Positions 8,641 through 16,663 of a stretch of 64,000 nucleotides of DNA are shown here, piece after piece. Within the stretch, counting starts at the first letter, position 1, and every line of letters starts with the position of its first letter. Below the pieces are notes generated by a model that made no database searches, was not told the origin of the DNA, and was given only the letters and a program-made list of their open reading frames with translations. This stretch comes from Tistrella mobilis (GTDB lineage: Bacteria > Pseudomonadota > Alphaproteobacteria > Tistrellales > Tistrellaceae): NCBI RefSeq assembly GCF_039634785.1, contig NZ_JBBIAB010000015.1:60385-124384 (forward strand). Reading direction: 5' to 3'. The translations under genes and the position numbers were made by a program.

Positions 8641-9729
8641 ATGCCCCTCAGGATCGCCCTCACCCTTGTGACCGGCGCGCTCGGCGGCGCGGTCTTTGCC
8701 TGGTTGCATCTGCCGCTGGCCTGGATGCTGGGGGCGATGAGCCTGACCGCCATGGCCGGGATCCTGGGCGCCCCGCTCGGCACCAACCGCCGGCTCAGGA
8801 TCTGGACCGTCGTCGCCCTCGGCATCGTTCTGGGCGGCAGTTTCCGGCCCGACACTTTCGCCCATGCCGCAGGCTGGCCTCTGGGGCTGGCCGCCCTCAC
8901 CCTTTATATCCTGCTGCTCTTCGCCCTGGGCTACGGGCTGATGATCGCCTTCGGCCGGGTCGACCGGGCGACCGCCTTCTTCGCCGCCATGCCCGGCGGC
9001 ATCAACGAGATGACCCGCGTCGCCGAGGAATACCGGGCGGATATCGCGACCGTCGCCCTCACCCATGCCGTCCGGATCTATGCGGTGGTCTTCACCGTGC
9101 CGCTCTACCTCGCCTATGTCGAAGGCCATGGGGTGGCGGCGACCATAAGACCGGCCATGGCCGCCCATAGCGGCATCGTCTCGGCCTGGGCCGGTGGCGG
9201 CGCGGCCGGCCAGGCCCTGGAATATCTGGTGCTGATCGCGGGTGGCCTGGCGGGCTGGCGCCTGGCCGAACGGATCCGCCTGCCGGGCGCCAGCTTCGTG
9301 GGCGGGCTGCTGGTTTCGGGCGGCCTGCATCTGTCGGGCGCCGTCACCGTGCAGATCCCGGTCTGGGGCATCGCGCTGGCCCAGCTGGTCGCGGGCTCGA
9401 TGATGGGCGCGCGCTTCGCCGGGTTGTCGCTGCATCATCTGGCGCGGGTGGTTATCCTGGCCCTGGTCTCGGCCGCGATCATGCTGGGAACTGCCGTCCT
9501 GCTTGCCCCGGTCTTCACTTCGCTGACCGGCGCACCACGCCTGGCGATGCTGCTGAGCCTGGTGCCGGGCGGCTTCACCGAAATGGGGCTGATCGCCCTG
9601 TCGCTGGGGCTGGATGCCGCCGTGGTGGCGGTTTTCCATGTGATGCGGGTGGTTTACGTCATCATGTTCGCACCGGTCTTCTTCCGCTGGCGCCACCGCA
9701 CCGGTAACGTGCCGCCCGAAGCCGGATGA
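8641..9729 (+). CDS. AbrB-family (PF05145) integral membrane protein
   Basis: A 362-residue, very hydrophobic inner-membrane protein with about ten predicted helices in two similar halves. Both halves carry the family signature: AAMPGGINEMTRVAEEY (about residues 116-132) and SLVPGGFTEMGLIALSLG (about 307-324), the internal repeat seen in AbrB proteins (formerly annotated as ammonia monooxygenase-like). The function is unknown; a transport role is commonly assumed. The start may be ATG 8641 or GTG 8638. A possible operator palindrome lies just upstream. Confidence 0.9.
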   Translation: MPLRIALTLVTGALGGAVFAWLHLPLAWMLGAMSLTAMAGILGAPLGTNRRLRIWTVVALGIVLGGSFRPDTFAHAAGWPLGLAALTLYILLLFALGYGLMIAFGRVDRATAFFAAMPGGINEMTRVAEEYRADIATVALTHAVRIYAVVFTVPLYLAYVEGHGVAATIRPAMAAHSGIVSAWAGGGAAGQALEYLVLIAGGLAGWRLAERIRLPGASFVGGLLVSGGLHLSGAVTVQIPVWGIALAQLVAGSMMGARFAGLSLHHLARVVILALVSAAIMLGTAVLLAPVFTSLTGAPRLAMLLSLVPGGFTEMGLIALSLGLDAAVVAVFHVMRVVYVIMFAPVFFRWRHRTGNVPPEAG

Positions 9730-9877
9730 CAGCCGGCAGTTTCATCGATATTGATAAGGGAGACCAGCGGGGCTCGCTCACAGGTTCCGTCGCCGGTCCT
9801 TTGCCGATCCAGCCCGATTCGTTGTCAGATCCTCATGCCATAATCCACGGCCGCACCCCACGGAAGCCGATCTCCCG

Positions 9878-11710
9878 ATGAACGCGACCCCGCCCGCCGG
9901 TCGACTGCCCGGCAGAAGCACCCCCGACAGAACCGATGCCGCCGACGGCAATCGTCTGATCGCCGAGGCCCGGGCCTCGATCCGCCGGCATCTGGGCGGT
10001 ACGGCGGCGTTCAGCGCCGCGGTGAACCTGCTCTACCTGACGCCGTCGCTCTACATGCTGCAGGTGTATGACCGCGTGCTGTCCAGCGGCAGCGAGGAAA
10101 CGCTGATCTTCGTCAGCATCATCGCGCTGGTCGCCCTTGCCACCATGGCGGCACTCGATCGGGTGCGCGGCATCCTGATGGGCCGTGCCGGGCTCAGGGT
10201 CGATCGGGCCCTGGCGGGCCCGCTGCTTGCCCGGCTGATCCGCCAGTCCGCCCTGCCCGGCCAGCCACCGGCGGCACAGCCGCTGCGCGATCTGGAAACG
10301 GTGCGGGTCTTCCTGGCCGGCCCGGCGCCGGGTGCGGTGTTCGACCTGCCCTGGATGCCGGTCTATGTGGCGATCATGTGGGTCATCCATCCCTGGCTCG
10401 GCATGCTGGCGCTGGGCGGTGCGCTTCTGCTGATGGCGCTGGCCGTCGCCGGCGAATACAGCATGCGCAAGGCCACGACCACGGCCGGCCAGGCACAGCT
10501 GCGCGCCCATGCCGCCAGCGACGCCCTGATCCGCGAGGCGGAACCGATCGAGGCCATGGGCCTGGCCCCGGCCCTGGTTTCGCGCTGGAACGATGCGCGG
10601 GGCGAGGCCCTGGCCGGCCATGCCCGCGCGGCCGAACGCGGTGCCTTCTGGTCCGCCACCACCAAGGGCGTGCGCCTGTCGCTGCAGATCCTGGTGCTGG
10701 CGATCGGCGCTTATCTCGCCATCGAACGCCTGGTCACCCCCGGCGCCATGTTCGCGGGCTCGATCCTGATCGGCCGGGCGCTGGCCCCCATCGAGCAGAT
10801 CGTCGGCATGTGGCGCCAGATGACCTCTGCCCGCGACGCCTGGGGCCGGGTCACGAAGGCGCTGGCCGCCACCCCGCCGCCGCGCCCGGGAGAGACGAAA
10901 CTGCCGCGGCCCAAGGGCGCGATCACCCTCGACAAGGTCGTCTTCCGCATGCCCGGCACCGACCGCGCCGCAATCGGCGGTGTGGATCTGGATGTCCGGC
11001 CGGGAGAGACCGTCGGCATTCTGGGCCCGTCGGCCGCCGGCAAATCCACCCTTCTGCGCCTGATGATCGGGCTCTGGGTGCCGCTGTCGGGCAGTGTGCG
11101 GCTGGATGGGGCCGATGCGGCGCGCTGGCCGCGCGAAACGCTGGGCCCGGCGATCGGCTATCTGCCGCAGGATGTCGTGCTGCTGGCGGGATCGGTCCGC
11201 GACAACATCGCCCGCTTCGGCGAGGCCGACGATGCGGCGGTGATCCAGGCGGCCGAGCGTGCCGGGGCACATGACATGATCCTGGGCCTGCCCCAGGGCT
11301 ACGACACCCGGGTCGGCGATGGCGGGCTCGGCCTGTCGGGCGGCCAGCGCCAGCGCATCGGCCTGGCCCGCGCACTTTACGGCGACCCCGCGATCGTGGC
11401 GCTGGACGAGCCGAATTCCAGCCTCGACAACGAGGGCGAGCAGGCGCTGGTCATCGCGCTGAAGCGCCTGCGTGCCGAGGGCCGCACCGTGCTGATCGTC
11501 GCCCATCGCACCGGCATTCTGGGCCTGGCCGACCGGCTGCTGGTGATGCGCGACGGCCGGGTGCAGATGTACGGCCCCACCGCCGAGGTCGTGAAGGCGT
11601 TGAGCGCATCCCAGGGCGGCCGCCCGCCCGCCCCCACCCATCAGGGGCACCAGACGGGACATCAGACCGGTCATGGCCCTGACACATCCCCGCGCGGAGG
11701 CACGGCATGA
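9878..11710 (+). CDS. Type I secretion ABC transporter, PrtD/HasD family
   Basis: A 610-residue fused permease-ATPase of the inner membrane. Residues about 35-310 are the six-helix transmembrane domain (beginning after HLGGTAAFSAAVNLLYLTPS), residues about 340-570 the ATPase: Walker A GPSAAGKST (about 383), signature LSGGQRQR, Walker B IVALDEPNSSLD, H-loop VAHRTG. It lacks the C39-like peptidase domain of HlyB. Partners are the adaptor immediately downstream (4-base overlap) and an outer-membrane TolC-type channel that is not in this window. No RTX or HasA-like substrate gene is adjacent, so the cargo is unknown. The last 25 residues are unusual, rich in His, Gly and Gln (HQGHQTGHQTGHGPD). 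Confidence 0.94.
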   Translation: MNATPPAGRLPGRSTPDRTDAADGNRLIAEARASIRRHLGGTAAFSAAVNLLYLTPSLYMLQVYDRVLSSGSEETLIFVSIIALVALATMAALDRVRGILMGRAGLRVDRALAGPLLARLIRQSALPGQPPAAQPLRDLETVRVFLAGPAPGAVFDLPWMPVYVAIMWVIHPWLGMLALGGALLLMALAVAGEYSMRKATTTAGQAQLRAHAASDALIREAEPIEAMGLAPALVSRWNDARGEALAGHARAAERGAFWSATTKGVRLSLQILVLAIGAYLAIERLVTPGAMFAGSILIGRALAPIEQIVGMWRQMTSARDAWGRVTKALAATPPPRPGETKLPRPKGAITLDKVVFRMPGTDRAAIGGVDLDVRPGETVGILGPSAAGKSTLLRLMIGLWVPLSGSVRLDGADAARWPRETLGPAIGYLPQDVVLLAGSVRDNIARFGEADDAAVIQAAERAGAHDMILGLPQGYDTRVGDGGLGLSGGQRQRIGLARALYGDPAIVALDEPNSSLDNEGEQALVIALKRLRAEGRTVLIVAHRTGILGLADRLLVMRDGRVQMYGPTAEVVKALSASQGGRPPAPTHQGHQTGHQTGHGPDTSPRGGTA

Positions 11711-13023
11711 CCGCGACGACGACCGCTCCCCGCATCGATGACGGCGCCGGCCGGCCGCTGCGCACCGGGCTGATCATCTCGGTCCTGTTCTTCGGCGTGC
11801 TGGGCGGCTGGGCCGGTTTCGCCCCGCTCGACAGCGCCGCGGTCGCCCCCGGCGTGGTGGTGGTGGAAAACAACCGCCAGGCCGTGCAGCACCGCGACGG
11901 CGGCATCGTCGCCGAACTGCCGGTGCGCGAAGGCGACCGGGTGGAAGCGGGCCAGCTGCTGCTTCGCCTGGACGACACCGAACTCGCGGCCCAGGCCTCG
12001 ATCCTGTCCAAGCAGACCGACGCGCTGAAGATCCTGGAGGCCCGGCTGGTCGCCGAGCGCGACGGGCTGGACGCGATCGTCTTTCCCGCCGACATCACCG
12101 CACGGCTGGGCAAGGGCGAAGAAATCGACCAGCTGGTTCACGGCCAGGAACGGGTTTTCGCCACCCGGACCAGTTCGCGCGGCAATCAGGTCGATATCCT
12201 GCAGCAGCGCATCGTGCAGCTGGGCGCCCAGATCAAGGGCTTCGAGGCCCAGGCCGCCGCCAATGCCCGCCAGCTGGCGCTGATCCGCGACGAATTGAAG
12301 GGCACCCGCTCGCTCTATGAAAAGGGGCTGACGCCCAAGACCCGGGTGCTGGCGCTGGAACGCGCCGCCGCCTCGCTCGACGGCGAGCGGGGGGAGAACG
12401 AGGCCAATGCCGCCCGCGCCCGCCAGGCGATCGGCGAGGCCCGGCTGCAGATCGACCAGATCGAGCGCGAACGCCAGACCGAGGTGGCCGAGCAGCTGCG
12501 CCAGACCCAGGAACAGCTCTTCGACCTGACGCCGCGGCTGGAAGCCGTCCGCGCCCAGCTGGGCCGGACCGAGATCCGCGCCCCGGCCTCTGGCTCGGTG
12601 GTGGGCCTGACGGCCTTCACGGTGGGCGGCGTGATCCGCCCGGGGGAGACGGTGATGGAGATCGTGCCCAGCGACACGCCGCTGGTGGTGCGGGCCCAGC
12701 TCCGCCCCGACCAGATCGACGATGTCCATCGGGGCATGGTCGCCGAGGTGCGGCTGACCGCCTATCCCTATCGCACCACGCCGATCCTGAACGGCAATGT
12801 CGCGCAGATCTCGGCCGACCGCTTCACCGACGAGCGCACCGGCGTCGCCTACTACGACATGCGCATCGAGGTGCCGACCACCGAGCTGCACCGCCTGCCC
12901 GATGCCGGCCTGACCCCGGGCATGCCGGCCGAGGTGATGGTGCCGCTGCGCGAGCGCACGGCGCTGGACTATCTGGTGGAGCCGCTGTTGCGCAGCATCG
13001 AAGGCACGGCGCGGGAGGACTGA
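11707..13023 (+). CDS. HlyD-family adaptor of type I secretion system
   Basis: A 438-residue membrane-fusion protein. One N-terminal transmembrane helix (about residues 18-40), a split lipoyl domain (VEAGQLLLRLDDTELAAQ and RTEIRAPASGSVVGL), a long coiled coil (about 95-280) and a C-terminal beta-barrel. Residues 350-438 contain GLTPGMPAEVMVPLRERTALDYL, typical of PrtE/HlyD proteins. It overlaps the upstream ATPase gene by ATGA, so the two are made together. It would bridge the ATPase to an outer-membrane channel encoded elsewhere. Confidence 0.94.
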   Translation: MTATTTAPRIDDGAGRPLRTGLIISVLFFGVLGGWAGFAPLDSAAVAPGVVVVENNRQAVQHRDGGIVAELPVREGDRVEAGQLLLRLDDTELAAQASILSKQTDALKILEARLVAERDGLDAIVFPADITARLGKGEEIDQLVHGQERVFATRTSSRGNQVDILQQRIVQLGAQIKGFEAQAAANARQLALIRDELKGTRSLYEKGLTPKTRVLALERAAASLDGERGENEANAARARQAIGEARLQIDQIERERQTEVAEQLRQTQEQLFDLTPRLEAVRAQLGRTEIRAPASGSVVGLTAFTVGGVIRPGETVMEIVPSDTPLVVRAQLRPDQIDDVHRGMVAEVRLTAYPYRTTPILNGNVAQISADRFTDERTGVAYYDMRIEVPTTELHRLPDAGLTPGMPAEVMVPLRERTALDYLVEPLLRSIEGTARED

Positions 13024-13068
13024 TCCCCCCGCGCCGCGTGGCCTGCGCCCCGCGGCCCGTGACGATCG

Positions 13069-14436
13069 TCAGAGCCTGAACCAGGCCGCCGCCAGCGCGG
13101 CCAGAAGCGACACCGCCGTCGCCGGCGCCAGCAGCCGGGCCATCACCCTGCCGCCGGCGGTGGCGGCCAGCCCGTATTTGACCCCGGTATTGACCAGGGC
13201 GGCGGCGGCGATGGCGGCCGCGGCGACATCCAGCCGGGCGGCTTCGGCCAGGCTGCGTTCGGCCATGGAAACGGTGATCGCATCCACATCCGCCAGGCCC
13301 GACAATGCGCCCACCGCGACCAGCGCCTCGGGTGCCAGATAGCGTTCGGCCAGGGCGGAGGCGAACATGATCACCGCCATCAGCCCCGCAAAGCGGATCG
13401 CCGGGCCCAGGCTGAACGGGTTGGCGACCGCGGCCGACACCCGGGCCGCCCCATTGCCCGCCCCCCCATCGCTCGCCGCACCGTCGCTCGCCACCCCATC
13501 GCCTGCCATCCCGTCGCCAACCGGTGCTGCAGCCGTGGCGGCCGCGCCCGTCGGCCGCAGCAGCAGCCACGCCGCCCCGGCCATGGCCGGCAGGATCAGC
13601 GCCAGCAGCACCGGCCAGAGCAACACCAGCAGCGACGGATTGACCGCCACCAGCAGCACCGCGATGCGCCCGGCCATCACCGACCAGCCGATCAGGATGC
13701 CACCGGCCGCGGGGCGCACGGCGTTGCCGTCAACGGCCGCGGCATGGCGGGCCAGCGACAGCGTCACCGCGGTGGACGACACGAGCGCGCCTGCAACGGC
13801 GGTCATCAGCGTGCCGGTGCGGGCGCCGAAACGGCGCACCGCCACATAGCCCACCAGCCCGAGTGCGGTGATCAGGATCACCAGCAGCCACAGCCGATAG
13901 GGGTTGAGCGCGTCGAACGGGTCGAGCGTGCGGTCGGGCAGCAGCGGCAGCACGATGAAGCTTGCGATCAGCAGCTTCATCATGCCCAGCAGATCGGCCT
14001 TGTCGAAGCCCTTCACCACCCGGCGGAGGGGCTTCTTGAAGGCCAGCGCCGCCGCACAGGCCACCGCCAGCGGCACCGCCATGTCACGATGCCCCAGCAC
14101 CGCCAGTGCCGCGAGAGCCGTGGTCGCGACGGCGGCGAGTTCGGTGGTCGCCCCCGATTTGCGCGGGTCGAGCGAGACCTCCACCACATAGGACGCCACC
14201 ACCACGCCCGAGACCGCCAGCAGCACCGCCACCAGCGGCCAGGGGCTGTCGATCGCGCGGGTCATCAGCGCGCCGACGGCACCGGCCAGCGCCGCGATGA
14301 TGAAACTCCTGAGGCCGAGCGCGCCCTGGAGATGTTCGTCGGCCTTGTGCTTCTCGCGCTCGAAGCCGATCAGCGCGCCGATGGCAAGCGCGCTCGCCAC
14401 GTCGAGATAGGGCGTCGGCCAGGCAAGTTCCGGCAT
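13069..14436 (-). CDS. MgtC/SapB and DUF4010 membrane protein
   Basis: A 455-residue integral membrane protein. The N-terminal third resembles MgtC/SapB (ALAIGALIGFEREK, then LGLRSFIIAALAGAVGAL) and the C-terminal part DUF4010 (GALSGLADVDAITVSMA). The role of such fusions is unknown. In the middle (about residues 300-330) a hydrophilic linker made of GDG/SDG/NGAA repeats is encoded by 15-base repeats at 13466-13525. It lies 16 bases downstream of ppk2 on the same strand, so it is probably co-transcribed with it. Confidence 0.9.
   Translation of the reverse strand: MPELAWPTPYLDVASALAIGALIGFEREKHKADEHLQGALGLRSFIIAALAGAVGALMTRAIDSPWPLVAVLLAVSGVVVASYVVEVSLDPRKSGATTELAAVATTALAALAVLGHRDMAVPLAVACAAALAFKKPLRRVVKGFDKADLLGMMKLLIASFIVLPLLPDRTLDPFDALNPYRLWLLVILITALGLVGYVAVRRFGARTGTLMTAVAGALVSSTAVTLSLARHAAAVDGNAVRPAAGGILIGWSVMAGRIAVLLVAVNPSLLVLLWPVLLALILPAMAGAAWLLLRPTGAAATAAAPVGDGMAGDGVASDGAASDGGAGNGAARVSAAVANPFSLGPAIRFAGLMAVIMFASALAERYLAPEALVAVGALSGLADVDAITVSMAERSLAEAARLDVAAAAIAAAALVNTGVKYGLAATAGGRVMARLLAPATAVSLLAALAAAWFRL
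13466..13525. repeat. 15-base tandem repeat in the MgtC/DUF4010 gene
   Basis: Four imperfect 15-base units of the form CCRTCGCYYGCCRYM, in frame, so each unit changes the protein by five residues without breaking it. They encode the Gly/Asp/Ala-rich linker between the two membrane halves. Confidence 0.7.
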
Positions 14437-14452
14437 GGAAGCGGCCGCCGGG

Positions 14453-15292
14453 TCAGGACGGGTCGCCGAAGAAGGCGCGGATCAGCGGCGGCACCGTCGG
14501 CTCGCTGACATCCACGCCGTCGCCCAGCCCCTTGATGATCGCCTCGAAGGCGGCGACCCGGGCCATGTCCTTGTCGTTGGCGTCGATGCGCTGCCAGGGC
14601 GCGCGCGGCAGCGATGTCCGCTCCACCATCTCGCCATAGGCGATCTCGTAATCGCGCCAGCGGGCGCGGTTGCGCAGATCGTCTTCGGTCAGCTTCCAGC
14701 GCTTTTCGGGGTTGTCGTAGCGCGATTGCAGCCGGTCGAGCTGGGTTTCGGGCGTGATGTCGAGCAGCAGCTTGACGATGTGGATGCCCTCGTCCAGCAG
14801 CGTGGTCTCGAAGGCGCGGATTTCGTCATAGGCCCGGGTCCATTCGGATTCGGTGGCGAAGCCCTCGATCCGTTCCACCAGCACCCGGCCGTACCACGAC
14901 CGGTCGAAGATCGCCATGCGGCCGCTTTCCGGCACCCGCGTCCAGAAGCGCTGCATCCAGTGCTGGCGCTTCTCGCCCTGGGTGGGCGCGCCGATCGAAT
15001 GCACCCGCAGATGCCGTGGGTCCAGGCACCAGCCGATCCGGCGGATCAGCCCGCCCTTGCCGGCGGCATCCCAGCCCTCCAGCACCACGATGCCGCGATG
15101 GCCGTGGATGACATATGCATGCTGCAGCATGACAAGCTGATCCTGCAGCCGCTTCAGCGCCGCCTCGGGCCCCTCACCCTTTTCCAGCTCCGGCTCGGCA
15201 ATCTGCGCCTCGTCGCGCCAGTCCGCCGCATCGGCCTTGGCCTTGCGCTCGGCCTCTTCGGCCTTCTTCTGCTTCTTGTCCTTCTTGCCCAT
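14453..15292 (-). CDS. ppk2: Polyphosphate kinase 2 family protein
   Basis: A 279-residue PPK2. The P-loop is EGWDAAGKGG (72-81) and the lid motif is DRSWYGRVLVER (130-141); NPEKRWKLTEDD is the third conserved block. PPK2 enzymes use polyphosphate to phosphorylate nucleotides, or run in reverse, in the cytoplasm. ATG 15292 is used because the family begins near there; an upstream ATG would add 41 residues of no similarity. The start is followed by a lysine/glutamate-rich, probably disordered stretch (MGKKDKKQKKAEEAERKAKA). Upstream of, and 16 bases from, the MgtC/DUF4010 gene. Confidence 0.95.
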   Translation of the reverse strand: MGKKDKKQKKAEEAERKAKADAADWRDEAQIAEPELEKGEGPEAALKRLQDQLVMLQHAYVIHGHRGIVVLEGWDAAGKGGLIRRIGWCLDPRHLRVHSIGAPTQGEKRQHWMQRFWTRVPESGRMAIFDRSWYGRVLVERIEGFATESEWTRAYDEIRAFETTLLDEGIHIVKLLLDITPETQLDRLQSRYDNPEKRWKLTEDDLRNRARWRDYEIAYGEMVERTSLPRAPWQRIDANDKDMARVAAFEAIIKGLGDGVDVSEPTVPPLIRAFFGDPS

Positions 15293-15487
15293 GGGCAGCA
15301 ATCCTCGCGCGCGGGGGGTGGGCCGGCGCACCGGTGCAGGTCCGATCCGGTGACGTCGATCCGATGTAATCTCATTGAAACGCCGGCCGGCCGGGCGATC
15401 AATCCGGACCTTCACGTTTTTGTGTCGTGGCGACCGACCGCCGCCGACATATCATGGGCGCCGCCTGCCGCCAGACGGATCCTTCCG

Positions 15488-16663
15488 ATGCCCGACCGTA
15501 ACAGCCCTGCCCGGCGCCCCCTCCCTGCCCTGCGACCACTTGCCCTCCTCGCCGCCGGGGCCGTGTTCTTCGCCGCCGGTGCCGGGCTCGGCCGCTGGGC
15601 GCCCGAGCTGCTGCCCGCCCTGCCGCAGGCGACCGCCGAAAACCCGCCGGATACCTACCGCGTGATGCCGGGCACCATCACCCGCAGCGTGGCGGCGCTG
15701 GGGCTGATCGAACCGCGGGTCTTCGTCGATGTCGGCAGCCAGGTCTCGGGGCAGCTGCGCCGGGTGGATGTGGCGATCGGCGACCGGGTGGCGAAAGGGG
15801 ACCAGCTGGCCGAAATCGACCCCAGGATCTATGAAACCCGGGTGACCGGCGACGAAGCGAAGCTGCGCAATCTGAAGGCCCAGGCCGATCAGGCGCGGGC
15901 GGAACGCGATCTGGCCCGGCTGCGCGATGCCCGCATCCGGCGGCTGGTGGCGGCCAATGCCGCCAGCCGCGAGGATGCCGATACCAGTGCCGCCAATCTG
16001 CGCATCGCCGAGGCGCGGGTCGAGGCGATCGAGGCCCAGATCGGCGAGGCGCAGTCCACCCTCGACGGCGATCGCACCAACCTCTCTTACACCCGCATCC
16101 TGGCGCCGATCGACGGCACCGTCGTCTCCCAGACCTCGGTGGTCGGCCAGACGCTGAACGCCAGCCAGACCTCGCCGATCATCCTGCGGCTGGCGGATCT
16201 GGCGACCATGACGGTGCGTGCCCAGGTGGCGGAGGCCGATGTCGTGCGCCTGAGGCCCGGCCAGACCGCGCGGTTTTCGACCCTGGGCCAGCCCGAACGC
16301 CTGTGGGAAAGCCGGATCCGCCAGATTCTGCCCACCCCGCAGACCATCAACGACGTGGTGCTCTACGACGTGCTGATCGATATCGACAACAGCGACGGCG
16401 CGTTGATGACCAGCATGACGGCCCAGGTCTCCTTCGTGTTCGACGAGGCGACGAACCTGCCGGTGGTCCCGCTGCAGGCGGTGGCCGCCACGCCGGATGG
16501 CGGGCACGAGGTTCGCATCCTCACCGCCGGTGGGGGCGTGGAACGACGCCGGGTCACGCTCGGCCTCGCCGATCGCCGCCGCGCCGCGGTCACCGCCGGC
16601 CTTGCGGTGGGCGAGACCGTCATCCTGCCGGAAGAGGATCATGCCGGGGCACGCGGGGCATGA
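15488..16663 (+). CDS. macA: MacA-like periplasmic efflux adaptor
   Basis: A 391-residue membrane-fusion protein: N-terminal membrane anchor (about residues 14-38), lipoyl halves (VDVGSQVSGQLRRVDVAIGD and ILAPIDGTVVSQTSVVGQT), a coiled-coil hairpin between them (about 115-195), then beta-barrel and membrane-proximal domains. The overall form and the partner gene immediately downstream are those of MacA, which links a MacB ABC transporter to an outer-membrane channel. ATG 15488 was chosen at the start of the membrane anchor; the frame is open far upstream but overlaps ppk2. No TolC gene is present in the window. Confidence 0.92.
   Translation: MPDRNSPARRPLPALRPLALLAAGAVFFAAGAGLGRWAPELLPALPQATAENPPDTYRVMPGTITRSVAALGLIEPRVFVDVGSQVSGQLRRVDVAIGDRVAKGDQLAEIDPRIYETRVTGDEAKLRNLKAQADQARAERDLARLRDARIRRLVAANAASREDADTSAANLRIAEARVEAIEAQIGEAQSTLDGDRTNLSYTRILAPIDGTVVSQTSVVGQTLNASQTSPIILRLADLATMTVRAQVAEADVVRLRPGQTARFSTLGQPERLWESRIRQILPTPQTINDVVLYDVLIDIDNSDGALMTSMTAQVSFVFDEATNLPVVPLQAVAATPDGGHEVRILTAGGGVERRRVTLGLADRRRAAVTAGLAVGETVILPEEDHAGARGA

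Noticed and set aside
9820..9845. TTGTCA ... CATAAT promoter for the type I secretion operon
   Set aside because: The spacing of 11 bases is too short for a sigma-70 promoter.
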